Shown piece by piece: positions 30,646-42,669 of a stretch of 64,000 nucleotides of DNA (its first letter is position 1; each line of letters begins with the position of its first letter). The stretch lies in NCBI GenBank assembly GCA_963377175.1, contig CAUJNA010001032.1, positions 20,001 to 84,000 on the forward strand, in the 5' to 3' direction. Below the pieces are notes generated by a model. The model saw nothing but the letters and a program-made list of their open reading frames with translations. It ran no database searches and was not told the origin of the DNA. The DNA is from Effrenium voratum. Lineage: Eukaryota > Sar > Dinophyceae > Suessiales > Symbiodiniaceae. The position numbers and the translations under genes are program-made.

Positions 30646-31998
30646 GCTGCAATTCGCAATTCGCAATTTGACGCAGGACGTGCGCGCCATGGGTTCACAC
30701 CGGTTTTTGGGTTTCAACATGCTGGTTGGACTTTTTTCGGCATGGCAGATTGGGACATGATTCGAGGTTTCCCACAAAGCCAAAAGTCCAACATTTCGCA
30801 GGGGTTGGAGTCATTCAGTTTGCTGTTCCAGGTGTGGCCTGGCCCCCAGGGGCATCCGCGCACTTGCTTTGGCAAGGCGCGAAAGGAACGGGAGGAACTG
30901 GAGAACACAGCTTGATGCCGGATGGACAACACCCACGGACCGCATCCCTCAATTCCACTCTTGCCTGTCTCAGGCTTGAGCTCGGCACGAATGACTGCAG
31001 ATTCGGTTTGCTTTGTGCGTATCATGTTTGCGCTCCGTTGGTTGTTGTGATGATGCTGTGCCATCTTTGTTACGCAAAGCTATTAGTTGACCTCTCTTGC
31101 TGACAGAAAAGCTTCGACCCATGCCGTCAGGATGTCAGGTTCTAGTAACTATGACTGGCTGGCTGAACTCGCACAAGAGGGCTGCTTGATAACGTGCATG
31201 CTTTTGGGACAGCCATTGGCATTCTCATGAGAGGCAGTTCCACGTTGACTGCCATTAGATTGATACATTCACTGTCTTCACAACGTGTTTTCAGACATAC
31301 TGTGCATGGACAAAACCCTGCGCCACCCAAGAAACCCAACGCAATGCTAAGTCCCCTGCAAATGCCAACAAACTATTGGTTTCAACCATGGTTTCTTATA
31401 ATTAGGTGGTGCATGGTGGTGCGAAATGGTTTCCGCAACCATCCACAGAGCGTCTCAGAAGCGAAGCGGATCTCACTTCCTGAGTTGCTGGACTTTCGTC
31501 GCTTTTGGGTTTGGACCATCTTAGTGTCAACTCGAACTGAAGTCCAGACTAGTATTTATTATTATTATTGTTATTATTATTTAAGGGCTGCCGCCCAGTG
31601 CCGCCGACCCCTTCATCTCAGATAGCGCAAAGTCGGGGATACGGAGCAGAAGCGGGGAGGCCGCGCGCTCCTCAAGAGAGAAAAAAGAGTGGAGAGATCA
31701 GTCAAAAGCATTCGCTTTACTGCAGCTCCAGGCTTGCCAAGTGTGTTTGCGATCCCCCCCAATCTGGTGAATCAAACCATCAACCAGTGGTTCCAACAAA
31801 GGTTCCTTCACCACCTGCTTCACAAGGGAATCGTCTTTTTCTCAACTGGTAAGAGTGATTTCTAAGATGGCAAAAAAAAACGTATCCTTTAAGGGACCCT
31901 GTCCAATTCACTTCTTTGGTCCATACCTTCCGCCTTGGACCATGGCGACACTTGGGGCGCTGGCTGCTGCTCGGGGCCTCGGCTGAGTCCGCGCAAAT

Positions 31999-32100
31999 GG
32001 GTATCTTTTTTTTGAGGGTGTCCCCCTTTTTTGTGGCTTTTAAAGGAAAACCAAAGGGAAACCCAGGATTTTGGGGGGTCCCTTAAAAAAAGGCAAACCT
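31999..32100. repeat. Inverted-repeat element, family T1, copy 3
   Basis: Left arm GGTATCTTTTTTTTGAGGGT, right arm AAAAAAAGGCAAACCT, core GGCTTTTAAAGGAAAACCAA. Confidence 0.6.
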
Positions 32101-32599
32101 ATATCTTTCACCCTCTATCCTTCCAGCCACGAAGATTTCCTGGGTTGCGCTGTGCAGGCCATCTCTCTGCGATCCATGGCACGGGACATGATCTCTCGGA
32201 CAATCGGGGAGTGTAATTCTGTGGTGCAAAGTTTGCCAAGGGATGTTAGTTGACTTTAACCTTTTTGATCCAACTAATAAGGGGGTTTCTCAAAGTTGGG
32301 GGCCGATTCCTCCAGGTAGGCTTCGGTTTCCTGTTGGTTTCCGGCTTGGTTGTGCAAAGGCTTCCCTGGAAGTTTGAAGCAAATGCGAAACCAGCAAACA
32401 GTAGCCAAGCATTAATTGCTGGTCCTCAGGATAACGTATCGTCCCTCTCGAAAACTCGCAAACTGCGCGCCAAATGCAAACATACAGGCGGTCAATGTTT
32501 TGTGCTTTCGGGTCTGTGAGAGCGAGTGTTGCAGGCAGGCGTATTTTGTCAATGCGGATTATCCCCTGGTGGTATAAAATTTTGACCCACACGGGAGGC

Positions 32600-32735
32600 T
32601 TCCATGGAGCCCGCGTTACTGTCAGCGGTCAGGACGTCCAGGTGCATTCCGTCGCCTCGGAGCCGACATTCTTCGGGAACCACGCGCCGCCGGATGATTT
32701 GGACGGGCAGATCATCGACCTGGCCCGGGGGATTT
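32600..32735 (+). CDS. Candidate exon, unknown protein
   Basis: The plus-strand frame reads GARVTVSGQDVQVHSVASEP and then TFFGNHAPPDDLDG, ending at a G-rich stretch. The codon pattern is exon-like. It does not fit the expected next part of the ABC transporter. Confidence 0.3.
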
Positions 32736-32792
32736 TGGGGGGGGGGGGGGGGGTGTTAGGGAGGAGTGGAGGAGATACATACCTACATGGAT

Positions 32793-32795
<3 letters not shown>

Positions 32796-32833
<38 letters not shown>
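32796..32833. repeat. (GACA)n microsatellite
   Basis: About nine tandem GACA units. Confidence 0.95.
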
Positions 32834-32835
<2 letters not shown>

Positions 32836-34480
32836 TACCACCATCCAGCGGCTTCAGGCTTTGCCCTTCGCTGCGGACCTGTCGATCCATGCCCTTCACT
32901 CAAGGCCGGGAGACGACAAATGCGTGGTTGCCCTGCGAATTTGGGTTTGTATCCGAATGGGTTTGTGAGATGTCTACAGTTGAGTAGATGACACAGCTAT
33001 TTCTGTTGTTGCTTGTGCTCATGAGTTTGCGTAGTGTTTGTTGGTGCCCCTGAGTGCGGCTACATCGCTTCTGTTGTCGCATATGCATTTGCCTGAAACC
33101 GCTGCTGGAAAGCGATTCGCTAAAAAATGGCGATCCCGTGGGCCTACCCGATTCGTTGCTTAGGTGAATCAATGCTATGCCCCTGTTTTTGTTTCTTGTG
33201 CAGGGTTTTGAAGGAGGCAGCATGAGCGTCCTCTCGGTTTTTCCTCTTGGTTTTTGGGTTGGCTTTTCAGGGGCGTCCTTTTGAAGCCGCACGGAGGGCG
33301 GAAAGTGTCCCGTTGTTGTTATGCTTTCTTAATCTACTCAGAAATCACCCTGCTTATAGCTTCCTTTGAACTGTTTGTGCACCAAAACCGGGCGTTCAGT
33401 TTGAAGACGAGCGAAAAGGGGGATTTAAAGTTGGTTATGTTCCTTGGGTTCTCCATCACGTGGTAGTCTTTGGGGTCTTTTTGGCTGCTACTTCCAGCAG
33501 ACACACACATACATTTCTCACCACACTCCTTTCCAGCGAGTCAAAAATCTGGTGATGGTGGTGATGCGACGCGCTTTTTCTTGCCATAGGATGCTTATTC
33601 GTTTCGTCAAGAAAATTTAGTTTGACCTCTTGCTTTCCAGCTATTGCACCGCAGATGATGCTGGTGATAAACATTCTTTTTTGCCACAAGTCGCTCTTCT
33701 GTGTCGTCAAGAAAACCTTACTCGCGCACAATAAGCAGTAGTTGGAAGATGTTGGAGAGATGTCCCCCTTGAGTGTCAGGAGTCTCTTTTTGTTTGGTCT
33801 CGTCGAGCGTACAACAAGAACACGTAAATTGTTGGAAGGCGGCGGGAAAATGGCTGCTTACGGGACGGCAGGCAGAGATTACCCAATGGCAGACGAAGGC
33901 CGGCGAGCGCGATGGCGTTTTCGACTAGTGTGAAGCAAGACGTGTGCATTTCCATGTACCCAACGCAAAGCTCGATGTGCCCAACTGTTGTTGTGCTGTG
34001 CTGCCTCAACATTGGTCCAGAGGTGCTGTGAAGAAAGGAACCCGCCAACGGCCAGATTAGGATGCCCAGTTACGCGACTGTGTTTTCTGGTTTGCTTGCG
34101 CGTGTGTTTAAAAGAAGTGACAAAGACACGGGCTTGTAGTTTTCTTGTAGGCTCCGGGCAACATGTTTATGTACCGGTTTCCGATTTCCAGCATGAGAAC
34201 ATCCATCTTGGTGGCTTGCATTGTCTTGAGACTGGCTCGGTGGAAGAATTTTGTACGTGCTGATATTGGAATGCAGTCAATTGGGAAACGGCGTACGCCT
34301 TGTTCCCCAAGTGCTTTCGAATCTGGAACAAGGCGCCTCCCTTCTTGTCTACTGTGGCTTTTGGTGGCACACTTTTTCTAGGGTCCCCTTGCAACAGGCC
34401 TTGCGGTTTTCATGTATCAGTAGCTCGCGTTCTAGCTATTTTGTCTTTCAAGGTGGCAGCTCTAGTTAGCTTTGCTTCCC

Positions 34481-37400
34481 ATGGCGGTGGCGGTGAAGAA
34501 GCGCCGCGTGTCCGGGGCGACACATACCCCAGCCGCCTCGGTGACGGGGAGTCTTTCTGCGCTCCATGTGGCAACCGCGGGCAGCGTGACGGGTTCGGTG
34601 GAAGCTGTTGTGGTTGCTTGCGGGGAGTTGCGTGGCGGCAAGGTTCCGGTCATGGACTTCGTGGTGGCGGACATGTCGACGTTGATGGTGGTCGTGCTTC
34701 TCAGCTGCGTTGTGGAAAGGTCGGCTGCGGTTGCATTGCAGGGGCTTTTTGTTGCAAGCGGCTGTTTTTGTGTTGGGCAGGGAATTCTGCTCTAACCCGA
34801 GGCTGTGGCGAGAGGTAGCGGCGCGGCACGCGCGCGCATTGCGCCAGTTGTACGAAAGTGAGTCGGATCTTCTGCCACGGGTTCGCTTGTCTGGCTTTCG
34901 TCTGACTAATCCGCAGCCGAGTTATATATCGCCTTTGGAGACGAAAGAGTTGCATGCCTTGCCGACTTCTTCGATTGAGATGCTGGAGCCCGGTGCATTG
35001 AATATGCAGCCAGGGCTTGCGAACTATTTGTCACAGTACACGGCCATGCTGCAGCATCCACGCGCTAAAGTAAATCTCATCGGCCAGTTGCTGGTGTCTA
35101 CCACGCTGGGACAAACGGCTCGCGGAGCTTCGTCCTTTACTTTCAAGTTGAAGGATAGGAGCGGTCGCTGGGCAAGCAGTGGTTTGGTTTCTCGCGTTGG
35201 TAGAAGATACTTGGAGTGTTCTGCTAGGTTGGCAATGCCGCCTTTTGCGAGGGACCCTTTTGCAGGCACCGGTGTTGCACGCTAGATTTCTGTAGGATGC
35301 TGCTGAGGATTGCAGATGGATTGCTGTGCAGTGGGTGCCAACGCGGATGCTGCGGCAGATCTTCCCCATGAGTCGTTCGTGGCATTGTTCAACGGCATTC
35401 TGGAACCGGACTGGCATTTGCGCGAGCATGCGATGTAGGGATTTATCCTACGTGTTTTACGTTTCGCGATGTAGTAGGAACGCATGTCTTCGGATGGGCC
35501 CGCGCTCGGTAACCGTGGGGACGTATCCCTAAGGGAGCAGATGAAGTGAACAAGGACTTTGAGACTTTTCCTCCCGAGATCAGTTGCTAGCTTATGCAAA
35601 TGTTGAGCGTCTCTGCTGTCTGAGCACACGCGGGTGCAATTGCATTCAGGAGGATGATCTGGCGAAGCCGCCCAAGATCATGCTGTACGATGCGGGGTAT
35701 ATCATGCGGATCGAGCCTCCGGCGTATGGCGAGCTGGAGGCAGCGCGGTGCGGCGTCAAAATTGTGACAGGTTTCTTGTCTGGCTCTGCCAACTACGTTT
35801 TTGCTAATTTAGGTCTCCTTTGCGCATGTTCGTGGTAAGCAAGTCAGAGGCATTTCATTCTTGTGCAAGCTTGGTGCAAGAGGGAGCATGTTGCAGACTC
35901 TGACGTGCATTGGTTTCAGACTAACACGGTGCGCCTGTAGAAAATGGGACTGCACCTAAACCTTGCTGACATGTGCTTTCCACTTGCTTTGCACTGCCAA
36001 TCCAACAGAAACATCATCAGCCAGAACTCCCTGAAAGTGAAATACTAATTCAAATGGAAAGTGAATTTCCAAAATACTCAGTTAACTGGACACTCAAATC
36101 AAAATAAGCAGGAAGTTTCAGTTTAATCCAACAATACTAAATCAACTAGATACTTAAATCACAATCGAAAGAAGGTTCCGGCAATACTATATCAAATGGA
36201 AACCCAAATTCTACAATACTAAATCAAAGGGATACTCAAATCAAGTTCAAAAGGAAGTTCCAGCAATACTAAATCAAATGGAACTCAAATCCAACAATAC
36301 TAAATCAAATTGACACTCAAATCAAATTCAAAAGGATGCCCCAGCAATACTAAATTAAATGGACACTCAAATCCAACAATACTAAATCAACTGGATACTC
36401 AAATCAAATTGAAAAGGATGCTCCAGCAATACTAAATCAAATGGAAAGTGAAATTCCACAATAATAAATCAAATGCAAACTCAAATCCAACAATACTAAA
36501 TCAAATAAGGGGAAGCTCAAATCAAATTCAAAAGGAAGCTCCAGCAATACTAAATCAAATGGAAGCAAGGGCCGAAGCCCCTTTTGGAATCCATCTGGAG
36601 CTCTGGGATCCTCATTCCCAATTCAAAAGTTGCATTGCCCAATACTAAAGTAGACCTCCAGGATTAATTCAGTGCCAGGATTTTGTTGGAGAGCCCAAAA
36701 AACCCTCTCGACCTTCTCCTGGTGGGGGGGGGTGGTTATTAATCCGATGTAAACATGAATGATAGCTGGAAGCACTGGGACGGCTGAGGTCTAACGCGTG
36801 CTTGCCAAGTCTGTCGTGGAACTCCCCAGGAAACTGCGTCGTCAAGAAATCGAGCTTTGCTAATGTAGCCTTTCAATTAGTGCCCTCTTACGGAAACAAA
36901 CATGGGTTGTGCCTCAATTTTGCTGACCAAATCACAGGCTACATGTGTCACTTTCTAGTTTTTTTCGTTTTCTAAAAAAGGTCCAATGTAGCTTCCTGCC
37001 AAGTCAGTCCTTTAGGCCCCGATAGCCTTAGAAAATGGGGCTACATTGCCAAATGTAAGAAAATCACAAAAGCCAGTAGTTAGTAGAAAAGATCCACTCG
37101 GCGCTCCGTGGCCAGTCAAGGGCTACATGTGACCACTTTTCTACATGTAGCCTCAATCTGGGATATCGTACAGGGATGTTCTCGTGCTGAAAGCGCACAT
37201 GGCGCCAATTCCCTTTGGCATGGAATGCGTAGCAAAAGCCTGTGGAAGACACAGTACGGTTTCGTTTGTACTGGAGCGTGGCGCAGCTCCTGGACAAATG
37301 CCCGTACGTCACGCTTTCTAGTTGTGGGGGCAGCTTTGCTTTGCGCCGGCAGCTTTTGGCATGTAGCTGCAGGCGAAGGAGGAGTAGAACTCCGGGCATG

Positions 37401-37867
37401 CTGTTGCGCGGCGGATCTGAGAGTTGGAGAGTCTGATATAGGATATTGGCTTCAGAGCTGGGTTCTGGGCTTGCTAAATGTACAGAGTTTGGAGTCTCTC
37501 CGGGAGGCTTCAACGGCACAAGAGCTTTCAGCCTGCTCACTGCCTAGGTTGGTGTATGCATACGGCGACTGTGACGGCAACCTTCGACGGCTTAACATTC
37601 TGTGGCCTCAATGTTGCTTCAACAGGGTATGTGTACAACAGCCGGCCGATTTTGCACAGTGCTTTTGCCTTTGTTAGCCCAATGTAAAGATCTCGGTAGC
37701 CAAAATTTGAAAAGTTTGAATGGCCCGCGTTACAGCAAGGTGTGGCCGAAGGCTACGGCAAAGCACGAGAGTCTGGAGGACACAGTGTTAACAGTGCTGT
37801 TGACATGTGCACGCCATGCAACGGCTTTGTCTACTTTACCAAATGGCGAGACGCAAGCCTGATGTAG
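34481..37867 (+). CDS. Gene X: multi-exon gene of unknown function, short GT-AG introns
   Basis: Exons joined in phase: 34481-34719 (ATG start, MAVAVKKRRVSG), 34781-35271, 35332-35434, 35475-35508 and 35584-35770, with introns of 61, 60, 40 and 75 bp. An exon from 37255 (VRFRLYWSVAQLLDKCPYVT) also fits the phase but implies a 1.5-kb intron holding a minisatellite. The last two exons, ending at 37626 and spanning 37700-37867, flank a 73-bp GTATGTG...TAG intron and end NGFVYFTKWRDASLM then stop. The 34781 exon has LGQTARGASSFTFKLKDRSG, loosely like a beta-barrel strand pair, but no family is recognised. All donors are GT, unlike the genes to the left. The 35771-37700 part could belong to a separate gene. 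The exact 3' model is uncertain. Confidence 0.5.
36040..36560. repeat. Minisatellite of AATACTAAATCAAATGG units
   Basis: About 500 bp of alternating degenerate units: CCAACAATACTAAATCAAAT, GGACACTCAAATCAAATTC and AAAAGGATGCCCCAGCAATA. Plus-strand open frames over it are asparagine/glutamine-rich and not convincing. Confidence 0.85.
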
Positions 37868-38329
37868 TGCAAGCAGTAGTAGCATGTGCACAACCGTTGT
37901 CCTTCATGTGCTTTGCCATGAATTCGTAGTGCTCGAGTTACTTTAGTGGGGCATACGCGCAAGAGCTACTTTCGCGTCTAACCTGAGAGGCCAGTCAGAA
38001 ATGGAGTGCTGTTTGGGTCCGCTAGGACTTGACGAGGTTTCTTTACAAACAGGTGTTTAGTTTTCGTCGGAGCTTCGTGTACTTGCTGAATTCTGGGAAC
38101 AGGCCGGTGACCGTGGGGTCGCACGTGTGTCATTTATTCCAACGTCTTGTTTCTTTGCTGGGGGCAGGGTTTTGGTTCGCAGGCATTTGACTGAGTCTTT
38201 TAGTGTGGTCTTGAAAACTCTTTTTTGGGAGGGCTGTGACTGCCAACAAAATACGAAAAGAGTATACTCTGATTTAGCACGAAGAGTAGGAAGTATCACC
38301 CTTCGGTGTGTGCAAGTGTGCGAGTATGC

Positions 38330-38790
38330 CCTGCTAAGTATACCATGAAGGAGACGAAGCACTATCCTTCGCGGAAGCATGTACGTGAGTGTGTACACTT
38401 AGTAGATAATGAGAATAAGTATCCCATGAAGGATAAGAAACACTATCCTTCGCGGAAGCATGTATGTCAGTTTGTCGTAGTCGGTAGGGTATGATATCAA
38501 GTACCGTATGAAGGGGCGTGTGTTTGAGCTTGTCCTACTTGTAGATCGTGATGCTAAGTACACCATGAAGGATAAGAAGCAACATTTTTTGCGGAAGCAT
38601 GTATGTGAGGTTGCTCTAGTTGGTAGATTATGGCGTCAACTACACTATGAAGGATGAGAAGCGTTATCTGTCTCGGAAGCATGTATGTAGGTGAGCTTCT
38701 TTTAGTCGGTAGAGTATGATGCTAAGCACACCATGAAGGATAAGAAGCGCTATCCTTCGCGGAAGCATGTATGTGAGGTTGTTCTAGTAT
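38330..38790. repeat. Array of ~85-bp hairpin-containing repeats
   Basis: Five to six degenerate units. Each has a CTAAGTACACCATGAAGGAT-like start, a small hairpin (GAAGGAT, 10-nt loop, ATCCTTC), then GCGGAAGCATGTATGTGAG. The same unit occurs at 51172-51255 inside an intron of gene W and at 61803-62030. No coding frame runs through it. Confidence 0.85.
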
Positions 38791-39503
38791 CCTGTGCTGT
38801 TCTTGTTCATTTTGAGAGTTGATACTTTGGGATGCTTGTGCAAAATGAGAGACGGTGATGTTTATGGCTCATGTTGTTTGATCTGTTCTAGTGCAGGTTG
38901 CTGCTCTGCTGATCTCTCGTCTATTTGCATAATTCCGGGAACAGGCTGGTGACAGTGCGGGTCGCTCTCACATGTGTAATCTATTTTAGTATCATGCTTC
39001 CATCCAGAGGATAGGGTTTTGGCTCAGAGGCATTTGACTAACTTCCTCAGTGTAGTCTTGAAAGCCTTTTTGGGATGGCTGTGACTGCCAATTAGGTCTG
39101 AGTTGGCATGCGGTTGTTTTTGCATGTCAGTGTGGTCCAGTAGGGATTTTACCGATACCCTTAGTGTAATCTTGAAAGTTTTGTTTTGGGATGGTCGTGA
39201 CTGCCAGTTAAATGCAAAAAGTGCACGATGTTGATGACTATTGTGAGAGAGCAAGCAATGTCTCTGTACGCCATCAATTTTGAGGGGCTTTCATTCTATT
39301 AGTGCGTGGTTCTATATTCGGTGAACTGTGTTGATTTTGGCGATCATGTGCAAGCACGTTGTGCTGCAGAGCTATCTGAATTGCAATTGCGTTTTCACGT
39401 GCGGTGACGTGGTTTCATTTCATGCACGACGTTCTGAGCGACCTTGCATGCTTGGCAGCTTGCCTCTGCGGCTTATGCACACGCAAAGTAGCTCGGCTTC
39501 GTG
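38791..39503. other. Spacer with a repeated GTCTTGAAAG(C/T)TTTT segment
   Basis: The segment TTTTGGGATGG(C/T)(C/T)GTGACTGCCA recurs near 39070 and 39190, and as TTTTTTGGGAGGGCTGTGACTGCCA near 38220. No gene is recognised. Confidence 0.5.
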
Positions 39504-40457
39504 ATGGCGTCATTGACGATCCAGTTGAAGGTGGGTCTTAGCTATGGTGCAGACCATGAGGGCGCGCGAGCTGTGGTGATGCGCAGCTTGCCGGAAGACA
39601 TGCAGGCTGGGTGTGCACGCAATTGTCTCCTTGATTCTTCATCTTGGAATATCTTGCGATTAAGTGTTGCAAACCTTTAGCGAAATGCACAGTAGCACGG
39701 TGTAATTGACGTGTGCGACAGGAGAACATCAAGAAAGTCTTATGCAGATCGCGCAAAACTGTCTACGTGGCTCTGCACAGCGCGGAGACCCTGACTATGA
39801 TGCTCAAGCATTTGAACGACGCTGTAGATATTGCGTCGGTCAGCGCCTTGAGTGAAGCAGAACACGCTGCCCAGGCTGGGGTATAAGGCGTCCAGATGTC
39901 TGTTTGGTGTTTGCCTGAAAGTGCGAACAATGCTATGTGTTTGCGTTCATTGACACGTAGAGGTGTGTGTTGCTGAGTCCTTGGCCTTTTACGACGGCTG
40001 CGCGCGCGTGTGCTTGCAGTTGTTGTATATATGTTTACGTTTTTTTGGCAAACTTGGAACGTAGTTGGCCAAGCTGCGCGGCAACATAGGTGCGCAAGGA
40101 CACGGAGTTAAAAGAGGCCAGGACTCAGCAGACGGTCGCATTCCAAGCTCAAGCACCACAAGTTTTGGGCGCTATGTCCAGCCTCGTGCCTCTTATTACT
40201 ACAGGTTGCTTGTTTGAAGGAAAGGTTTATTTTGAGTGTTGGGAGGAAGTCTTTATTTTTCTAGTTTAGATATGTCATTTGCAGTGATGAGCAGACGAGG
40301 TGGCTCCGAGCGGCAGAAGCGCAAACTTGCAAGTCAAGCCATTGGTACTCTCGCCATTGCCGCCAAGGTTGCTGCGAGTGGATTAAAGGTGAAGCAGGTG
40401 AAGGAGCAGGACGAACAGGAAAGTGAAGTGAAGCCATCTGGATCGACTGATTTGTAG
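39504..40457 (+). CDS. Gene Y: small spliced gene, about 157 aa, unknown function
   Basis: Exon 2 (39722-39880) reads ENIKKVLCRSRKTVYVALHS and on to HAAQAG. Exon 3 (40090-40204) reads VRKDTELKEARTQQTVAFQA and on to LVPLITT. Exon 4 (40285-40457) reads VMSRRGGSERQKRKLASQAI and ends in a lysine/glutamate-rich tail at a TAG. Phases match across both GT-AG introns (209 and 80 bp). Exon 1 is taken as MASLTIQLK from the ATG at 39504 with an AAG/GTGGGT donor. The frame stays open past that donor, so a longer first exon with a GC donor at CAG/GCTGGG is possible. The protein is mostly helical and basic at the C-terminus. No family is recognised. Confidence 0.5.
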
Positions 40458-40500
40458 CCATAGTGGCGTCAGCCGCTTCTGCGGCTTTAAAGAGGCTGCG

Positions 40501-41146
40501 TCTTCGAGTCAGAATGCAAGAGAGCTCGCAACCTGCTCACTGCCTAGGTTGGTGTATGCATACCGCGAGTGTGACGGAAGCCTGCGACAGCTTAACACTC
40601 TGTGGCCTCAATGTTGCTTCAACAAGGTATGTGTACAACAGCCAGCTGATGTTGTACAGTGCTCTTGCCTTTGTTAGCCCAATGTAAAGATCCTGGCAGC
40701 CAAAATTTGACAAGTTTGAATGGCCCGCGTTACAGCAAGGCGTGGCCGAAGGCTGTGGTGGAGCGTGAGGGTCTGGAGGACATCATGTTAAAAGTATTGT
40801 TGACATGCTCACGCCATGGAACGTCTTCGAGTCAGAATGCAAGAGAGCTCTCAACCTGCTCACTGCCTAGGTTGGTGTATGCATACCGCGAGTGTGACGG
40901 AAGCCTGCGACAGCTTAACACTCTGTGGCCTCAATGTTGCTTCAACAAGGTATGTGTACAACAGCCAGCTGATGTTGTACAGTGCTCTTGCCTTTGTTAG
41001 CCCAATGTAAAGATCCTGGCAGCCAAAATTTGACAAGTTTGAATGGCCCGCGTTACAGCAAGGCGTGGCCGAAGGCTGTGGTGGAGCGTGAGGGTCTAGA
41101 GGACATCATGTTAAAAATATTGTTGACATGCTCACGCCATGGAACG
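40501..41146 (+). repeat. Tandem duplication, two 323-bp units
   Basis: Units 40501-40823 and 40824-41146 are almost identical; about five substitutions are visible. Each holds the end of an exon, a GTATGTG...GGCAG intron and the start of the next exon, matching the last intron region of gene X (37500-37830), which is more diverged. Confidence 0.9.
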
Positions 41147-41394
41147 GCTTTGCCTACGTTATCAAACGGCAAGACAAGACATACGCGCAAGAGCTACTTT
41201 CGCACCAGACCTCTGGGCTTGCTAAATGCATAGATTTTGAACTCTCTCCGAGAGGCTTCAACGGCCCGTGTTACAGCAAGCTGTGGCCTAACGTTGCAGT
41301 GGTGGAGTGTGTGTGCCAAAAAAGCTGTGTTTCATATGCCGGAAAGAAGTTCACGTGTCTTGCTGAGTGGTCCGAGCTGAAGCGTGCCTGATGA
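40501..41394 (+). pseudogene. Broken copies of the 3' end of gene X
   Basis: Both units encode SLPRLVYAYRECDGSLRQLN before the intron and PKFDKFEWPALQQGVAEGCG after it, clearly related to gene X exons. A TGA then follows GVAEGCGGA in both, where gene X continues to KWRDASLM. After the second unit the frame continues as another diverged copy to a stop at 41389-41391. It could still be used in another frame, but the stop at the same position in both units argues for decay. Confidence 0.5.
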
Positions 41395-42669
41395 ATGGAG
41401 CTTTGTTTCGGTCCGCCAAGAATCGGTGATTTTTTTGAAGTGTCGCTCTCCCTTATACAGCCCAAACAGCACGGCGTGTCCACGCCCTTGACACACTTGC
41501 CTTGCTTGCCGCCGGCCAGGCCGCTGCCTCTCTCGAGCAGAAGGCGGAAGAGGTGACACTAGCTGTGGCCTCGACTGTAGAGGAAGCTGAGGTTGGGATC
41601 CAGTAGAGCAGGCATTCTCCCAAAGCTAAAAGGTTTCCCTTGCTGGTTGCGAAAAGGGTATCTTTCTATTGCCATTATTGGTGGTTTCCCTTTACCAAAA
41701 GGTAGTGTTTCTCTGGAGCCATGAAACGGGCGCAGCTCTGTTCGTTCTGCTCGTGCAATGAGCTACACCTAACTCGAGGGATAGTCCGGTCGGTTTGGCG
41801 AGGGAAGAGCTCTTAATTTTCGGGGAATCACCCTTGCCAAGACCGGGGAAGCAACCAATTGATGGCACCTGACCCCAAAGCTCCAACTAAAAGAAACCGC
41901 AGGCCAAGCATTGAAACATGGGTATGCCTCTTATGGTTGATTGTTGTTATATGGTTGTTATGATTGATTCTTATGGTTGGTTGGTTTTATGTTATGGTTG
42001 ATTTAACTAATGCTTTCACTAATCTTACTCCTTCAAATCCAAGCTTTCGTCAACTTTTCTTGGGGACCCCTGGAAGACTACTTTAAAGGAAGCCAAAAAA
42101 GTTCAAACTTTAATTTCCTAGGTTTCTGGAAGAGTCCGTAATGTTGACGCGAGATTAGTCAACCCGGCTTATCAGGGCTCCGGAAGAAAGATATTGCTTT
42201 GGCCAATTCAAAACATGCGGCTTTGTCTATCACATTAGAGGGAAACCACTATTTATGGCGCTATGTTTTGGTGTATAAAATGAGAACCTCTGTTGGAGAA
42301 TCCAACCACTTCAAAAGAGGGAACGCCCTATTGATAAATCTCGGGTTTTATCCCAGGTCAACATTCACATGGCCACTTGTGTGCAGTGCAACAAGGGTCT
42401 GTGGGGGCTGTGCCATTTTTTTGGGGGCCCTTTCACCCTTCAACAAAAGGATGCCGGACAACAATCCGGGATGTCTATAGCTGCTTGTTGCTCCCGGTAG
42501 AGTTTGGAGAGGTTGTGGGTGGTTTTAGCTCTTGTGGGTGGTTTTCGATTGTGTGGATGGTCTTAGACTTGTGTGGGGATTGCTTTAGGTTGTGTGACCC
42601 ATTTAGGCTCGAGTTGTGCCGTGCACTACTTTGACAGTGTGCAAATACAGATGTGTCTTCTCTAATTAG
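41395..42669. other. No gene recognised
   Basis: Short overlapping frames only. From about 41930 to 42000 and 42510 to 42600 there are degenerate ATGGTTG and GTGGGTGGTTTT-like repeats. The stretch just before 42670 ends in TAATTAG, a plausible splice acceptor. Confidence 0.45.

Larger units (their letters stand above)
30646..34480. other. No secure gene; transition from host-type to cluster-type sequence
   Basis: If the transporter continues, its next exon should encode a Walker A loop, but none was seen here. The region contains a T1 element (31999-32100), a candidate exon (32600-32735), a GACA microsatellite (32796-32833) and a G run near 32738. From about 33 kb the composition changes to that of genes X, Y and Z. 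A short frame at 33850-33933 starting MAAYGTAGRDYPMADEG is a possible but unsupported small exon. Confidence 0.45.

Noticed and set aside
38330..38790. CRISPR array
   Set aside because: The units are degenerate and contiguous, with no unique spacers and no cas genes, in a eukaryotic context.
40090..40218. Alternative frame LAKLRGNIGAQGHG... across gene Y exon 3
   Set aside because: It is open, but the next exon read in its phase ends soon and looks less protein-like. The chosen frame joins in phase to a natural C-terminus.
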